Positions 10,190-20,145 of a stretch of 64,000 nt of DNA are shown here, in pieces; the first letter of the stretch is position 1, and each line of letters starts with the position of its first letter. The notes under the pieces were generated by a model. The model did not search any database and was not told the DNA's origin. It saw only the letters and a program-made list of their open reading frames with translations. The DNA is taken from NCBI GenBank assembly GCA_013368315.1, contig JAACJM010000006.1:434001-498000 (forward strand), given 5' to 3'. The translations under genes and the position numbers were made by a program. The DNA is from Tetrapyrgos nigripes (taxonomy: Eukaryota; Basidiomycota; Agaricomycetes; Agaricales; Campanellaceae).

Positions 10190-11583
10190 CATCAGCAAAC
10201 TCGCAACTGTATGGAAGGTATGGAGGGTATGGAGGGTATGGGGCCCATACCTTTTCATACACATTTTGCCAAAATCTCGTCAAAATGTTCCATACATATT
10301 TTGTATGGAAGTATGGGTCAGTATGGGTTAGTATGGGTGTATAGACAAGGTAAGGACATTCTCAGTCTGACAAACCCTTGCCTTTGTGAAGCACGTAGTA
10401 GCTCTGCAGCGACCAAGCAGCAACTGATACGGATGTCATTGTCATTAGTAACAGGAAGTTGTTGATGACTCGCCATCACCATTGGAGGTTACAAGACTTA
10501 AATGATTCAGTAAGTTGAGTGCAGGAACGAGGAAGTACAAGAAATCAATATCTGAATTGTAATCAAGAAAGTTGTACCTGTCGACGACGTTCATGATGAG
10601 CACTGGGCCTGGAGAGCCTTGTAGTTGTAGTGCCCGCAGTCGATGACTGTGAAGCGAGCGCCAAGAGGTGACGTGTCGTGGTCACAGGACTGATTTTAAT
10701 CAGAGCTGGAAAATTTTCATGATCAAATCGACACGAAAACGTTGGTTTCTCGCACCCTTTCTTTCCTCAACGACATCGTTACTCAGCGTTTCTTTTGCCC
10801 TCCACCTCTATCTCGTCCGCTATACTGCACGTTCTGGGGCTGCGTCAAGTCTCTTCGTCAATCATTGTTGATCCTCAAGGGAAGTATGAAATGGAATGAT
10901 TGAGGTTGTCTGCCGGTGTCCGTCTTCATGGTGAGTCGTCACATCTCAATTCGTCCGCATCTTTAGCTGACCTGCTATGTGTTCTTGCAGTATTTCATCT
11001 CTTTATAGCCCAGGTGTGTCATTCATCCTCATCTCTGTCCAGTTTATGACTGATGCTGTCCCCTCTTAAGCTCTAGTTGTCATCTCGGGTTCTATCGTTG
11101 TATCTAGGTTCGTATTTTTTCGCTTTCGTGTTTTTCGCTACTGAAACATGTTCTTCCCTTAGCCTTTTGTCTATAGGAGCTGCATGACTGTGATTGGATG
11201 TCGGAATGTAGGAAGGTTGTGAGCGGTATTAGGCTTGACAGCGGGTTAGTCAGTGGCTTGGTGTTCTGGAGGCATTCAGTTGATACATAGATGTTATGTT
11301 ATGTACATAGTCTACTGCTGAATATATTTTTTTATCCCTCCTTCGCTTTAGTATTGAGTGAGCAACAACAATGGCAATGCCGACGACGAAGGAACAGCAG
11401 TGGTGCATAGATCAGGTATGGATGTGGGTATGGCTGTGGGTATGGATGTGTATGGAATACCCTCATACCAGTTCCATATGCATGTATGGGATTTATGTAC
11501 CCCCCCCTCTGCTCCATACACGTATAATTTGGTATGGGAGGTATGGTCCCATACCTTCCATACCCGTTGAGAATTTGCTGATG
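10190..11583. mobile_element. Non-autonomous DNA transposon with GTATGG arrays (1,394 bp)
   Basis: The two ends are inverted copies. The left reads CATCAGCAAACTCGCAACTG and the right, reversed, CATCAGCAAATTCTCAACGG; both continue into GTATGGAAGGTATGG. Subterminal arrays of (G)GTATGG and its reverse CCATACC fill about 10200-10345 and 11405-11575. A TA dinucleotide flanks each side (10188-10189, 11584-11585), but so short a duplication is weak evidence for the exact ends. No transposase is seen inside. Dense subterminal hexamer arrays usually bind a transposase supplied in trans. Confidence 0.7.
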
Positions 11584-11914
11584 TACACTTCAATAATATG
11601 TTTTCTTTCTTCTTTTGAGCCACATTACAAGCATTGAGACCAGTGGTAGGTAGGAGGATCGAACCAGTAGGCCCAAATCATAGCTAAACGTATGTATACC
11701 TAGTGTTATCACGGCTGTCACATGCAATAACCTCAGTCATTTGTTATAATCAACCCTCATTGTGATGAACATGACCACGCATGATGGGGTATTGTGAACC
11801 CCCATACACCTGATATATCCTGTGCCCAACTCGAGCCACAATGACGAAGGCTCACAGCGCATGGTAGGTATTATTTAGTTGTTATATCATTGGGGCTGTT
11901 TTGGTGATGCAAGA
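11584..11914. other. No gene seen
   Basis: Spacer between the GTATGG element and MITE copy C. Nothing recognised. Confidence 0.4.
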
Positions 11915-12047
11915 CACGCCGAAAAGACAAAAATATCCGCTCGACGGATAGATCACATCACTACTACTGATATAAGATATATCTGTAAAAAAAAGTGTGT
12001 TTCTGTACGCCTTTCTGCCGAGCGGATATTTTTGTATTTTCAGCGTG
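11915..12047 (+). mobile_element. MITE family 1, copy C (133 bp, TSD AGA)
   Basis: Starts CACGCCGAAAAGACAAAAAT and ends TTTGTATTTTCAGCGTG, flanked by AGA at 11912-11914 and 12048-12050. It is almost identical to copy B about 7.8 kb away apart from a run of two extra A residues, which suggests recent spread of the family. Confidence 0.9.
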
Positions 12048-12450
12048 AGACTCAGATGGCATGACAGTGGCATGATGTGCAGCAGCAATTCCCACGGAAG
12101 GACTTAGTAACTTTTCGTTTATATCTTTCTCATATAACCGCCTAACCCTAAACCTCAATTTTCATGTGTTTGTCTTGTCTTTATCTACACCCTGGTTCAT
12201 TTGATATATTCTGTAGGTTACGCAGAGTAGATACAAGATTGCGTAGATACTACTTTCCCCATTAGCATAGCCACTGGAGGTATAAGTACCACACGTCTTG
12301 TATTTAGTCGATAGCTATAGCTTTCTTGAATTACACACGACTTACCCCAGTCACTTGAGATCAACTCTCAGCCTTTAACAGCTTCGAAACCAACCTCTAT
12401 CTCTTTGCTTGCGTGTCCATTGTTCCTCCAGCGACTGACCGCTGCATGAT
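12048..12450. other. No gene seen
   Basis: Spacer. It contains ACCGCCTAACCCTAAACCTCAA, a chance telomere-like word without repetition. No gene is recognised. Confidence 0.4.
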
Positions 12451-12836
12451 CAAGGGGTCCGAAAAAAAAAATTAACGACCGGGGGTCGGAAAAAAATTTA
12501 GTGCCTCGGTCGAGGAACCTACCTACCTTACCTTCTATATAAGGTAAGTTCACACGAATTTACCTGCCAAATTTAGTATGTGCACATGACCTCAAGTCTC
12601 GTGCTTTGCCGGACAGTCGGAACCTTACCCGGCTCGCGCTCAGAGATACTGCGTAATTGTCATAAAACATCTGGTGAGCATATATTTATGTGTTTAACTT
12701 CACAGCTCACCAGATTGACACCCGCCAGCATGCTTGCCAGCTCCAAATGAGTCGGTAAAAAAAAAAATTTAAGGGCTTCGCCAGGGAACCTACCTACCTA
12801 GCCCCGGTACAGGATTCTCCGGCCCGGACCCCCTTG
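12451..12836. mobile_element. hAT-type MITE (386 bp, 8-bp TSD TGCATGAT)
   Basis: Ends are CAAGGGGTCCG and its near-inverse CGGACCCCCTTG. The 8-bp duplication TGCATGAT lies at 12443-12450 and 12837-12844, the signature of hAT transposition. Inside each end is a poly-A block and a shared inner word GGAACCTACCTACC. No reading frame is kept, so it is a non-autonomous copy. Confidence 0.88.
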
Positions 12837-13483
12837 TGCATGATGCTTGACGGATGGTGGTTTCAGAGAAGTCTTGAGAGGGTCATCATAGAAAGAAGAA
12901 AGGAAGAAGACGGAGTCAAGGAAACGGAGAGATAGGGGCTAGAGTGTAGGTCATTGGCAATTGCTGTGCCGGTTTGTTTGCCAAACAAATCTGCGTATAT
13001 TACTGACAAATCTCGTGCTCAACTACGACGTTGAAGCCTTCCCCCAGCTGAGAAATGGCCTCACCTCGTAACAGAGTGCCTTGGCTGCCGTCTGCTGGTA
13101 TCCGCTGTTAAATAGGTGACCGCAGCATTAATTGTCAGCTTATGAATGGGTGCACTAAGTTCTTGTTGGTTGCCAGTGGTTTCTGTCTGATCAGCTTAGT
13201 TACGCATCATGATTGTGACTTCTGTTAATTGGCTAGCGCATCAAAGAACTGCATCGACCCTGGGATCCTCATTGACGCCACACCAGTTTGAATATCTTCA
13301 TAATTTGTGCCATATGTTCTCTTCTCGTCATGGAAGGCAAGGTTAGAAATCCTGATCATCGAGATTTCGGGAATGATGGGATTTGAGCGTTGAATGGTAC
13401 AAAGACTACCCCCCCATGCTTTATGACCCCATCCCACTTGTACCCCTCATTTGGCTCTTCTCTCACTCTTCCCTCTCCCCCGT
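12837..13483. other. Upstream region of the 13.5-kb gene
   Basis: Apart from the TSD there is no gene. The stretch just before the start (13405-13483) is pyrimidine-rich, as fungal promoters and leaders often are. Confidence 0.4.
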
Positions 13484-15183
13484 ATGTCGGAATCTGGTCA
13501 AGAGACTGTTTTCGTATGGATAGATGACTCCGACAGTCGTATCAAATATGATAGGGATTGGAATGCCACGACTCCAGATGACATAGTCCTCTCCCAAGAG
13601 GACCCAGTCGACTCAGCCTTTGTCAGGCTACTTCCCGACGAAAGCGTCTTGAGGATATCCAATGATACTATGCATGGGGCTACTGCTGATGGTGCTACTC
13701 TGAAGTTCCGATACAATGGTGAGTATCGTTATTCACTTTTTCAGTTTTTCCCTCAACGATAGATATCATTTCCTCTTTTTCTGCTTCTAGGTACCGGACC
13801 AGCCCACCTCTACGGCACGGTGATCGAACTCTTGGACAAAACTGGCAGCTCACAACAAAGCACCCTGAAGCTATCATGCTCTACGGATGGAAACCCCATC
13901 TTCGATGTATCGTATACCATAAATGTCACAGGTCGCTTGTTCGACCCTCCACCTCTTGATGGATATTGCGCTTCCGGAAATCCGATGACACCAGGGGAGC
14001 ATGAGGTTGTCTTGCGGGTCGAGAAGACGACCAATTCAATGTTCTATTTTGATTACATGGTTTACCAGCCTCTCCCTAACGCAACGGTCGATGGCGATAC
14101 ACTGCAGATAGGGAACGGTGCAGTAGTAGACGATCTGCACTTTAATCCTTCGCAGGATTCTGCCATCTCCTACAGCTCTGGCTGGAACTTTTCGAGCCTC
14201 GCCTTTCCGAGTACAACTATACCCAGTGCTTCAGCGACCCTCAAATTTAACGGTTGGTAAATCTACCTTGACAGATAGAGCCTTTATCTTACTACCTGCG
14301 AATAGGTACTGCGATCCAGCTCTTCGGCGTATTGGATTCTACATCGTTGAGCAACGCGGCCACGTATCAGTTGGATGACCAAACCCCTCAAGACTTCCAA
14401 CTGGTACCTTTTAACAGTGGAGGGAGACAGGTTAATCAGCTCTTGTTTAATCTTTCTACACTATCTCCTGGCGAGCATCAAGTGGTCGTCACTCACAATG
14501 GCACAGAACAAGGGATGCCCTTGGCCATCAATTTCTTCCTCACAACGGCTCTGACTCAAGAAGAGCAGACCTCACTATCAATGCCCTCCCCATCCCCATC
14601 CCCGTCACCATCAGCAACTCAATCATCTACACATCAGTCCACTTCCAAAATTATTGGTGGTGTCATCGGCGGTGTCGTCATTCTTGCATTGGCAGCATCT
14701 GCTGCATTTTTATGCATCAAAAGACGCCGTACACAGAGACATCAAGACCGTACGCTGATCCACACTGTGACAGCATTCCACGAAACGTCCCAAGTGCATC
14801 TCGTTAATCGAGACTTTGATCCGTACAGCGTGAACCTAAATCGCAGCGTCGTCTCCAGTCCCAAAGCATCCACAGTCCGGAATGGACACGCACAACAACG
14901 AGATGTTCCAGAAGAAACACCGGCTGCAGAGGGTTTGCGAGAGGATCAAGCTGACGGGCGGTTCAAGGGTTCAAACCTTCAGCAACGTCCAGTGATTTTG
15001 CGTCACACAGATCAAACCCAGAGACAGGAGCAAAGACTTGAAGCTTCAACAGTACCGGAACCAGAGGCGTATGTGGATAGCGGTTGGAGGATGCCATCTA
15101 TGAGACAGGATGAGAATGGAGAAGGGACGCTGGGTTCTAGTGACGTGGGAGCAAGACCTCCTCCTCATTACACGGAAGTGTGA
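13484..15183 (+). CDS. Single-pass membrane protein with two related extracellular domains
   Basis: Exons 13484-13718, 13791-14252 and 14306-15183 join in frame to 524 aa. The outer part holds two related segments of about 150-170 residues. They share the theme 'W-x-DD.DSRI-YD/ LKFRYNGTGPAHLYG' and 'LKFNGTAIQLFG', and both introns fall at the same place, within the Gly codon of the NGT motif. Repeated PGEHEVV / PGEHQVV motifs close each segment. Asn glycosylation sites are frequent. After a Ser/Pro linker, residues near 14650-14715 form one helix (GGVIGGVVILALAASAAFLC) followed by KRRR, then a long polar cytoplasmic tail ending in PPPHY. A Met 33 bases upstream (13451) is also in frame. Many Agaricomycetes encode such proteins; the function is unknown, and surface sensing or adhesion is only a guess. 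Confidence 0.87.
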
Positions 15184-15784
15184 AGTCGGTTGAAAATGTG
15201 GAATTGGACGTTATAGAGACATTGTCATGAGGTAGTTTTGCATGGGTACTAGGTAGGAGATTTGAATATACCCGCGATTCCAGGGAAAGGACCACAACTG
15301 TAGAATCAAGCCTCTCCTGCCGCCCTTGGCGGCGTACCCATATTCAAACTCCGCTCAGGCATTTTCTACCAACCGGCTAGGAGTCTGATACCCTTGGCAA
15401 CTGTACCTTGGTCGACTTTGAGTGGACTTTCCACAGAAGCGCAGGAATATCTCGGAAGAGAAATAGGAAAATATGAGAGGTTTGTTGTTCTTCACAACTC
15501 AGAGACATTCCCGGTTTACTCACCTCGTTATCGTTCCTTTTCGTTCTACTTTTTGCCTTCGCTTATTATCTTATTTCCTTCATTTCATCGTTCCTTTCCT
15601 TCTCTTCTCTTTCTCAGAGCCACCTACCTTACCGGATAATGATCGTGTAGCGTGGTCTCGCCGCTGCTACAGACCTTGAGTAGACCGACGAAGCCCGTTT
15701 ACAAGATAGGCCGAGAAGCGTCAAACCAGCTTTCACGGATCATGGGACCCGAAGGTGAGTTGTTGCGTCATCTTTTGCCTCGGC
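15184..15784 (+). other. Possible exons of an unresolved host gene
   Basis: From about 15395 a frame reads WSTLSGLSTEAQEYLGREIG, and another near 15652-15760 reads SRPTKPVYKIGREASNQLSR and ends at a GTGAGT. These look like exons, but no ATG or joined model was secure. The hAT copy starting at 15785 sits just after the GTGAGT, so it would lie in an intron. Confidence 0.3.
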
Positions 15785-16690
15785 TAGGGAACAGTACGGG
15801 TACCCCCCGGGTAAAATTTTCAGACCCGTACCCGTACCCGTCAGAACCCTTACCCGTGAAGACGGGTTAAGGGTCATGACGGGATGGGCGGGTTGAGGCC
15901 AGAACCCGCGGGGTACGGGTTTATATAGAGGGGGGAAAGAAAAGTACATAGTCTACGCTACATATCACTTAGAGTACCTAGAATATCATCAAACCCCACC
16001 GGCATTTCGATATCCTCTGCGTCCTTGTTCTCAACCTCAATCTCAGGAAGTTTCGACACTTCTACAACATCGTTATCGTCAATAAGTCCCAGCAAACTCC
16101 ACTGACCGAGGCACATTAGTGCACGAGTGGTCTCGGCAGAAAGACGGTTGCGAACGTATGGCAGTAAAAAACGGCCTCGACTGAATTTTTGGAGTAGGCT
16201 TGGCCTTCTTTGGAGCTTCCGAGCCACTGGCTTTCTGTGGCCGAGTCACGGTGAGTACGCAGCTTCTGTAGAATTAATGTAATTGACATACACCTGATGT
16301 CTTTGCCTTTTTTGTGGGAAGCGCAGACTCTATTGGATCTTCACCGTTGGCTTTTGCCGTTGAAATGGATTTGCGTTTTTTCTCTTTGGTTTGGAGCTGT
16401 TCAGGAATAGGTGGCTCGGGACGAGGAGGCATTGAAAGATACAGGAATTTTTTTTTTTTGTTTCGAGATTAAAGCAATACATCTAGGTCTGGCTACGGGT
16501 CTGGTATAACTATACAGCTATAAGTTATTCGAAAGTTATGCCAACGGCGGCCTCCACGGATGGCGGGTCTATTTACCCGTTTGGCGGGTGGCGGGTTTGG
16601 AGCGGGGTGAGATAAGCCAACCCGTACCCGTACCCGTCAACCCCGTACCCCCTAACCCGTCACTTACCCGCAACCCCGTGCTATTCCCTA
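15785..16690 (-). mobile_element. hAT element, internal-deletion derivative (906 bp)
   Basis: Ends read TAGGGAACAGTACGGG and, reversed from the right, TAGGGAATAGCACGGG. The 8-bp duplication GCCTCGGC lies at 15777-15784 and 16691-16698. Both subterminal regions are packed with ACCCGT/ACGGGT hexamers in both orientations, as is usual for hAT transposase binding. The minus-strand frame joins the beginning and end of a transposase, so this is a Ds-like deletion product that can move only with a full-length partner. Confidence 0.92.
15958..16432 (-). pseudogene. hAT transposase remnant: N-terminus fused to C-terminal dimerisation region
   Basis: On the minus strand an ATG at 16432 starts a basic, Lys-rich leader (MPPRPEPPIPEQLQTKEKKR...KKAKTSG). 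An intron of about 60 bp follows (GTGTATG...CACAG). The second exon ends with FSRGRFLLPYVRNRLS and TTRALMCLGQWSLLG, the conserved end of the hAT C-terminal dimerisation domain, and stops at 15958. The zinc finger, the catalytic triad and most of the helical domain are missing. The leader frame and the tail frame do not match across the deletion junction, so no transposase can be made. Confidence 0.8.
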
Positions 16691-19600
16691 GCCTCGGCCC
16701 TTCTAGGCCCTTCAAAATGCCTCTTGCACCCCTCTTCCACTAGCACCATTTGACACTGTCTAATCCAACGATGTTTTCTTTGCAGACACGTCCACACGTG
16801 GAACGTACTCAGAAAATCGCCATTCGCTCCATCTCCAAGACGGTTTCTCTGCGCAGTGTGCTAACGAATACGAATAATGCTACTGCATGGTTCCCTTTCA
16901 CGACACTTCGATTCGGTAAGTCGGTTCCTTTCTGCGTTCTGCACCAACGTTCTGCTGACTCTACTCATGACTCATCGTCTTGGCTCAGACCTCAACTTCG
17001 CAGTGCGTAGTCCCAATTCTCAACGACGACAAGAAATCTCATTCTGACTCGGCATCCTACTCTAGCACTTCTTTGTCCTCGTCTTCCCAGCTAAACCATG
17101 ACTGTTCTTTTACTCATGGCTCCGCTGGTAGCACCTGGCGTTGTCCCAGTCTGAAGGATACGCAGGACTTCGGAGGATGGAGAAGATGGCGCCAGATGCG
17201 TGGATGTGGATGTTGGAAGGGATACTATGAGCTAGGGTCCTGGGACTGGAATCTGCCCATATCGACGGTTCAACTCGAGAAAGGAAATTTTGCTGTCTGA
17301 TTTCTGCTGGGGTTTACGGATACACAGGTGGGCGATTCGTGCATTTTCTTGTTCTTTTCTTTTCTTTCTTTGTCTCTCTTTTTCGTCTTTCCTCCGTTTT
17401 CCGTTGTCGTGCTTGTGTTTCTTGGAAGGAGAGTCTTTTGTGTTTCCTCGCAGCCCTTCCTGCCTTCAATGTGACGTTCTCGTTCTTCATTCCTGTTCTT
17501 CATCACGTTCCGTTCTTGAGGACACCGCCTAACTCAGTCTTTTCATCATCTAGGTGGGACATTGTGTTGGACGTAGTGATGCCAACTGTGAAGGCTGGAA
17601 AGGAAAAGAGACGTCAGAGGTGTGTTACTGTTGCTATTTCGTTTCTGGCTCAGGTTTACTGACTTCATCGCTTTGCCTCGACCTTTCTCTTTCCAGACAT
17701 ATGGATGTATGCTGTTTTCCACCGCGCGGTAGTGCAAGGCTAGCGAGGATATTTCGCGGAAAGGCAGAACGCGCTCATGGGGCTGGTTTTGGTCTTGGAG
17801 TTGAATGGGAGACAAGGCTACAGAACGGCCAGAACGACGACCTTGACGCTGACCAGTGAGTAATGGCATTCCTTCCGCGTCATTCTGTGCATATGTACAT
17901 TCTTCATTGTTCCATCTAAGCTTTCTCTTTACCTCCCGTGTCCTACGTTCTTGCACGGCAGTTTGGCCTAATACAGTCTTTTCATTGCAGGTTTCACCCC
18001 AACCCGACCCGACCCAACCCAAACCTGCAATCAGGCTGTCTGGCTACAGCCTACACCTCGATGAAGCTGAAGCCTGTCCATAACACGCGTCGAGAAAGGA
18101 CGCCAATGCAGTTCTCGCTCAACGTGTCCGATCTTCGCCGTCGTCAAGCAGACATCTCATATGGTGTGACCGCCGCTACAGCCGCACTGACACCTATGAG
18201 CTGGCAAGGGAGGGTCCATTGTAGGATCAGACGAGTGGAAGTTAGAGGGGACTGCGAGGTAGGAACTGGAATGTATAGATGCAATATTGCTCTGCTCTGC
18301 ACAGTTGGGATCAAGTCGGTGAGTCACATTTTCTGCTGTTTTTTTTTCCCCCTGCCTCTCGCTCTCTTTCCAATCCCCTTCTTCCTGGCCTGGCGCCGTT
18401 CTTATGTTTCTGTCTCATGGAGGATTAGGTAGTGGTAACTCATCCTCTTCCTTCGTTGGAACAGGCCGAGGGCAGGCTATTGCTATGCCAGAGCCAAACG
18501 CTGTGGAACGTTGTAAAGTGCTAGATGTACATACACGCAAGTTGTAGAGCAAGCACGATCACGTGACTAAACCAGGGCCTAGACCTTCCCATCGTCAATG
18601 TCGTTGGCTGAAGAGTTCATCGTAGCCTTTCTGCCTTCTATGTACCTTCTGGACTTTTTCTCTTCATTACTGGACTTTTATTCCGTCATTTCGGAGATTG
18701 CCTAACTTCACGTTGTCTAGGTTGCCCAACGATTTCATCAACAAGCTGATCACCTATCTCCCATTCCATCTCATCCCAATCCTTTCATCCCCGTCTTCGT
18801 GGTCTCCTCATCGACATCCTCGCGTTCCGTATCGTATTTCTCCTGCCCATTGAGTTGTCATGTGGACCAACGCCAGCATCTGAGGTCACCGGCTCGGAGA
18901 GTGTGGTATGGGTGTGAAATACCGGGAGCACCTCAATAGCGAAAGCTACGATCATGATGCTCCGAATACTACCTCTCGGTTTCCTTATGGTCTGGCTTCT
19001 CCAACTCCCAAACCTCCTAAACCTCCCACTCTCCTTTTGCTTCTCTCCTTCTCCCCTTCCCCTCCCCTTCTCCCTGTCCTCTTCTGCCTCACTGTGACCT
19101 CGTGTCTTCCTATCATTTTCCTCCTCCAAACGTCACTGCTCCAATTTGCCTGGTCGGTTTCGTTTTCGTCGTTTTAGTCAGAACGAGAACCAAACTTTGT
19201 GGATGTTGATGCTGGCCCAGGCATGTGGCCTTGGGAGTCCATGTAGCTCACAACTCACACTCAGTGTATGAGTACAGAGCGCTGGGGGTAGGACGAAGAC
19301 CGAAAGAGGGCGGGAAGAGTGCTCTGATTGTTGGAGCTGTAGAGCGGGAGAAGTGGCAAAGTTATCTGTCAACGACTCCGAAGAAGGGATTCATAATAGA
19401 GAGACAAAATGAACAGCAATGGAACCTGTTTTCATCTCTACGGCAAGGGCCCGGAGGGGGTATAGTCCGGTACAGAGATGGCTCTACCGACAGGTAGAGT
19501 GGTTTTGGGGGTGCCAACTCTACGGATGAGGGAAAAGTGAAAAGTCTTTGGGAAATCACTTGTACTGTTACGGGTGACCGGTCATTTGACGTCAGGTTGA

Positions 19601-19740
19601 TGCCCTTACTTGTTATCCTCGTCTTTAATATCACAGAAGTTCTTTCTGCGTTGATACGTGTACGGTGCATGAGAACAGAATAAGTCAACACTTGATGGCA
19701 ATCGAGATGATCAAAATGACTGCGGTGTCCAACAGACCAG
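16691..19740 (+). other. Unresolved, pyrimidine-rich, possibly intron-rich gene remains
   Basis: Short open stretches bounded by GTAAGT and CAG occur, for example 16790-16918, 16989-17280, 17696-17858 and 18000-18310. The last includes a Lys/Arg-rich part (RRERTPMQFSLNVSDLRRRQ). No chain gives a recognisable protein. The words 'ggagacaaggctaca..' with 'ccagaacg' recur near 58275, and a related stretch lies near 55490, so some of this is dispersed repeat rather than unique host gene. Confidence 0.3.
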
Positions 19741-20145
19741 TGGAAGATGCGTGCGAAGTAAAAGGAACTTAGTTTTCAATAGATAGCAGTCCTCCTGGCC
19801 AAATCATCTCAGCTCCATCATCTCAGCTCGTTGATGCCAGGCCGTTCCTGGTTTCATGATGGTAGTATCGTGGACCATCACTGGTAGAGCCAACCGCAGT
19901 CAATGCGATAGATGATATCTGCAGCATTGGTAACAGTGTTCTTCTCGATATGATGGATCAGAATTGATGGCCCTCATAACCCAACCCGAGGGCCTTTATA
20001 GCGGATTTATATCTACGCTGACCTGCGACATAATCTCTTTCTTTCACGTTCTTCATCCCACTTCCACTTCACCATCGAGCTCGCCATTCGCTTAGCCTCT
20101 TATTGCGTCAATTAAGGAATCACATCTTTGGAATGTAATTCGAAC
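19741..20145 (+). promoter_or_regulatory. Promoter region of the KNH-like gene
   Basis: A TATA-like TTTATATC lies at about 20005-20012, about 135 bases before the start codon at 20146. Pyrimidine-rich tracts (CTCTTTCTTTCACG) follow, typical of basidiomycete core promoters. No repeat or other gene was seen in this stretch. Confidence 0.4.

Noticed and set aside
10085..10465. 126-codon plus frame
   Set aside because: It is produced by the GTATGG array (EGMEGMEGM) and runs across the element end.
12141..12163. Telomere-like word CCTAACCCTAAACCT
   Set aside because: Only a couple of units, no array; chance resemblance.
17339..17662. Phe/Ser/Leu-rich plus frames
   Set aside because: These come from pyrimidine-rich DNA and would be membrane-like by composition only.
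18785..19129. Glu/Arg/Lys-rich minus frame
   Set aside because: It is the reverse of a CT-rich stretch; simple composition, no motif.
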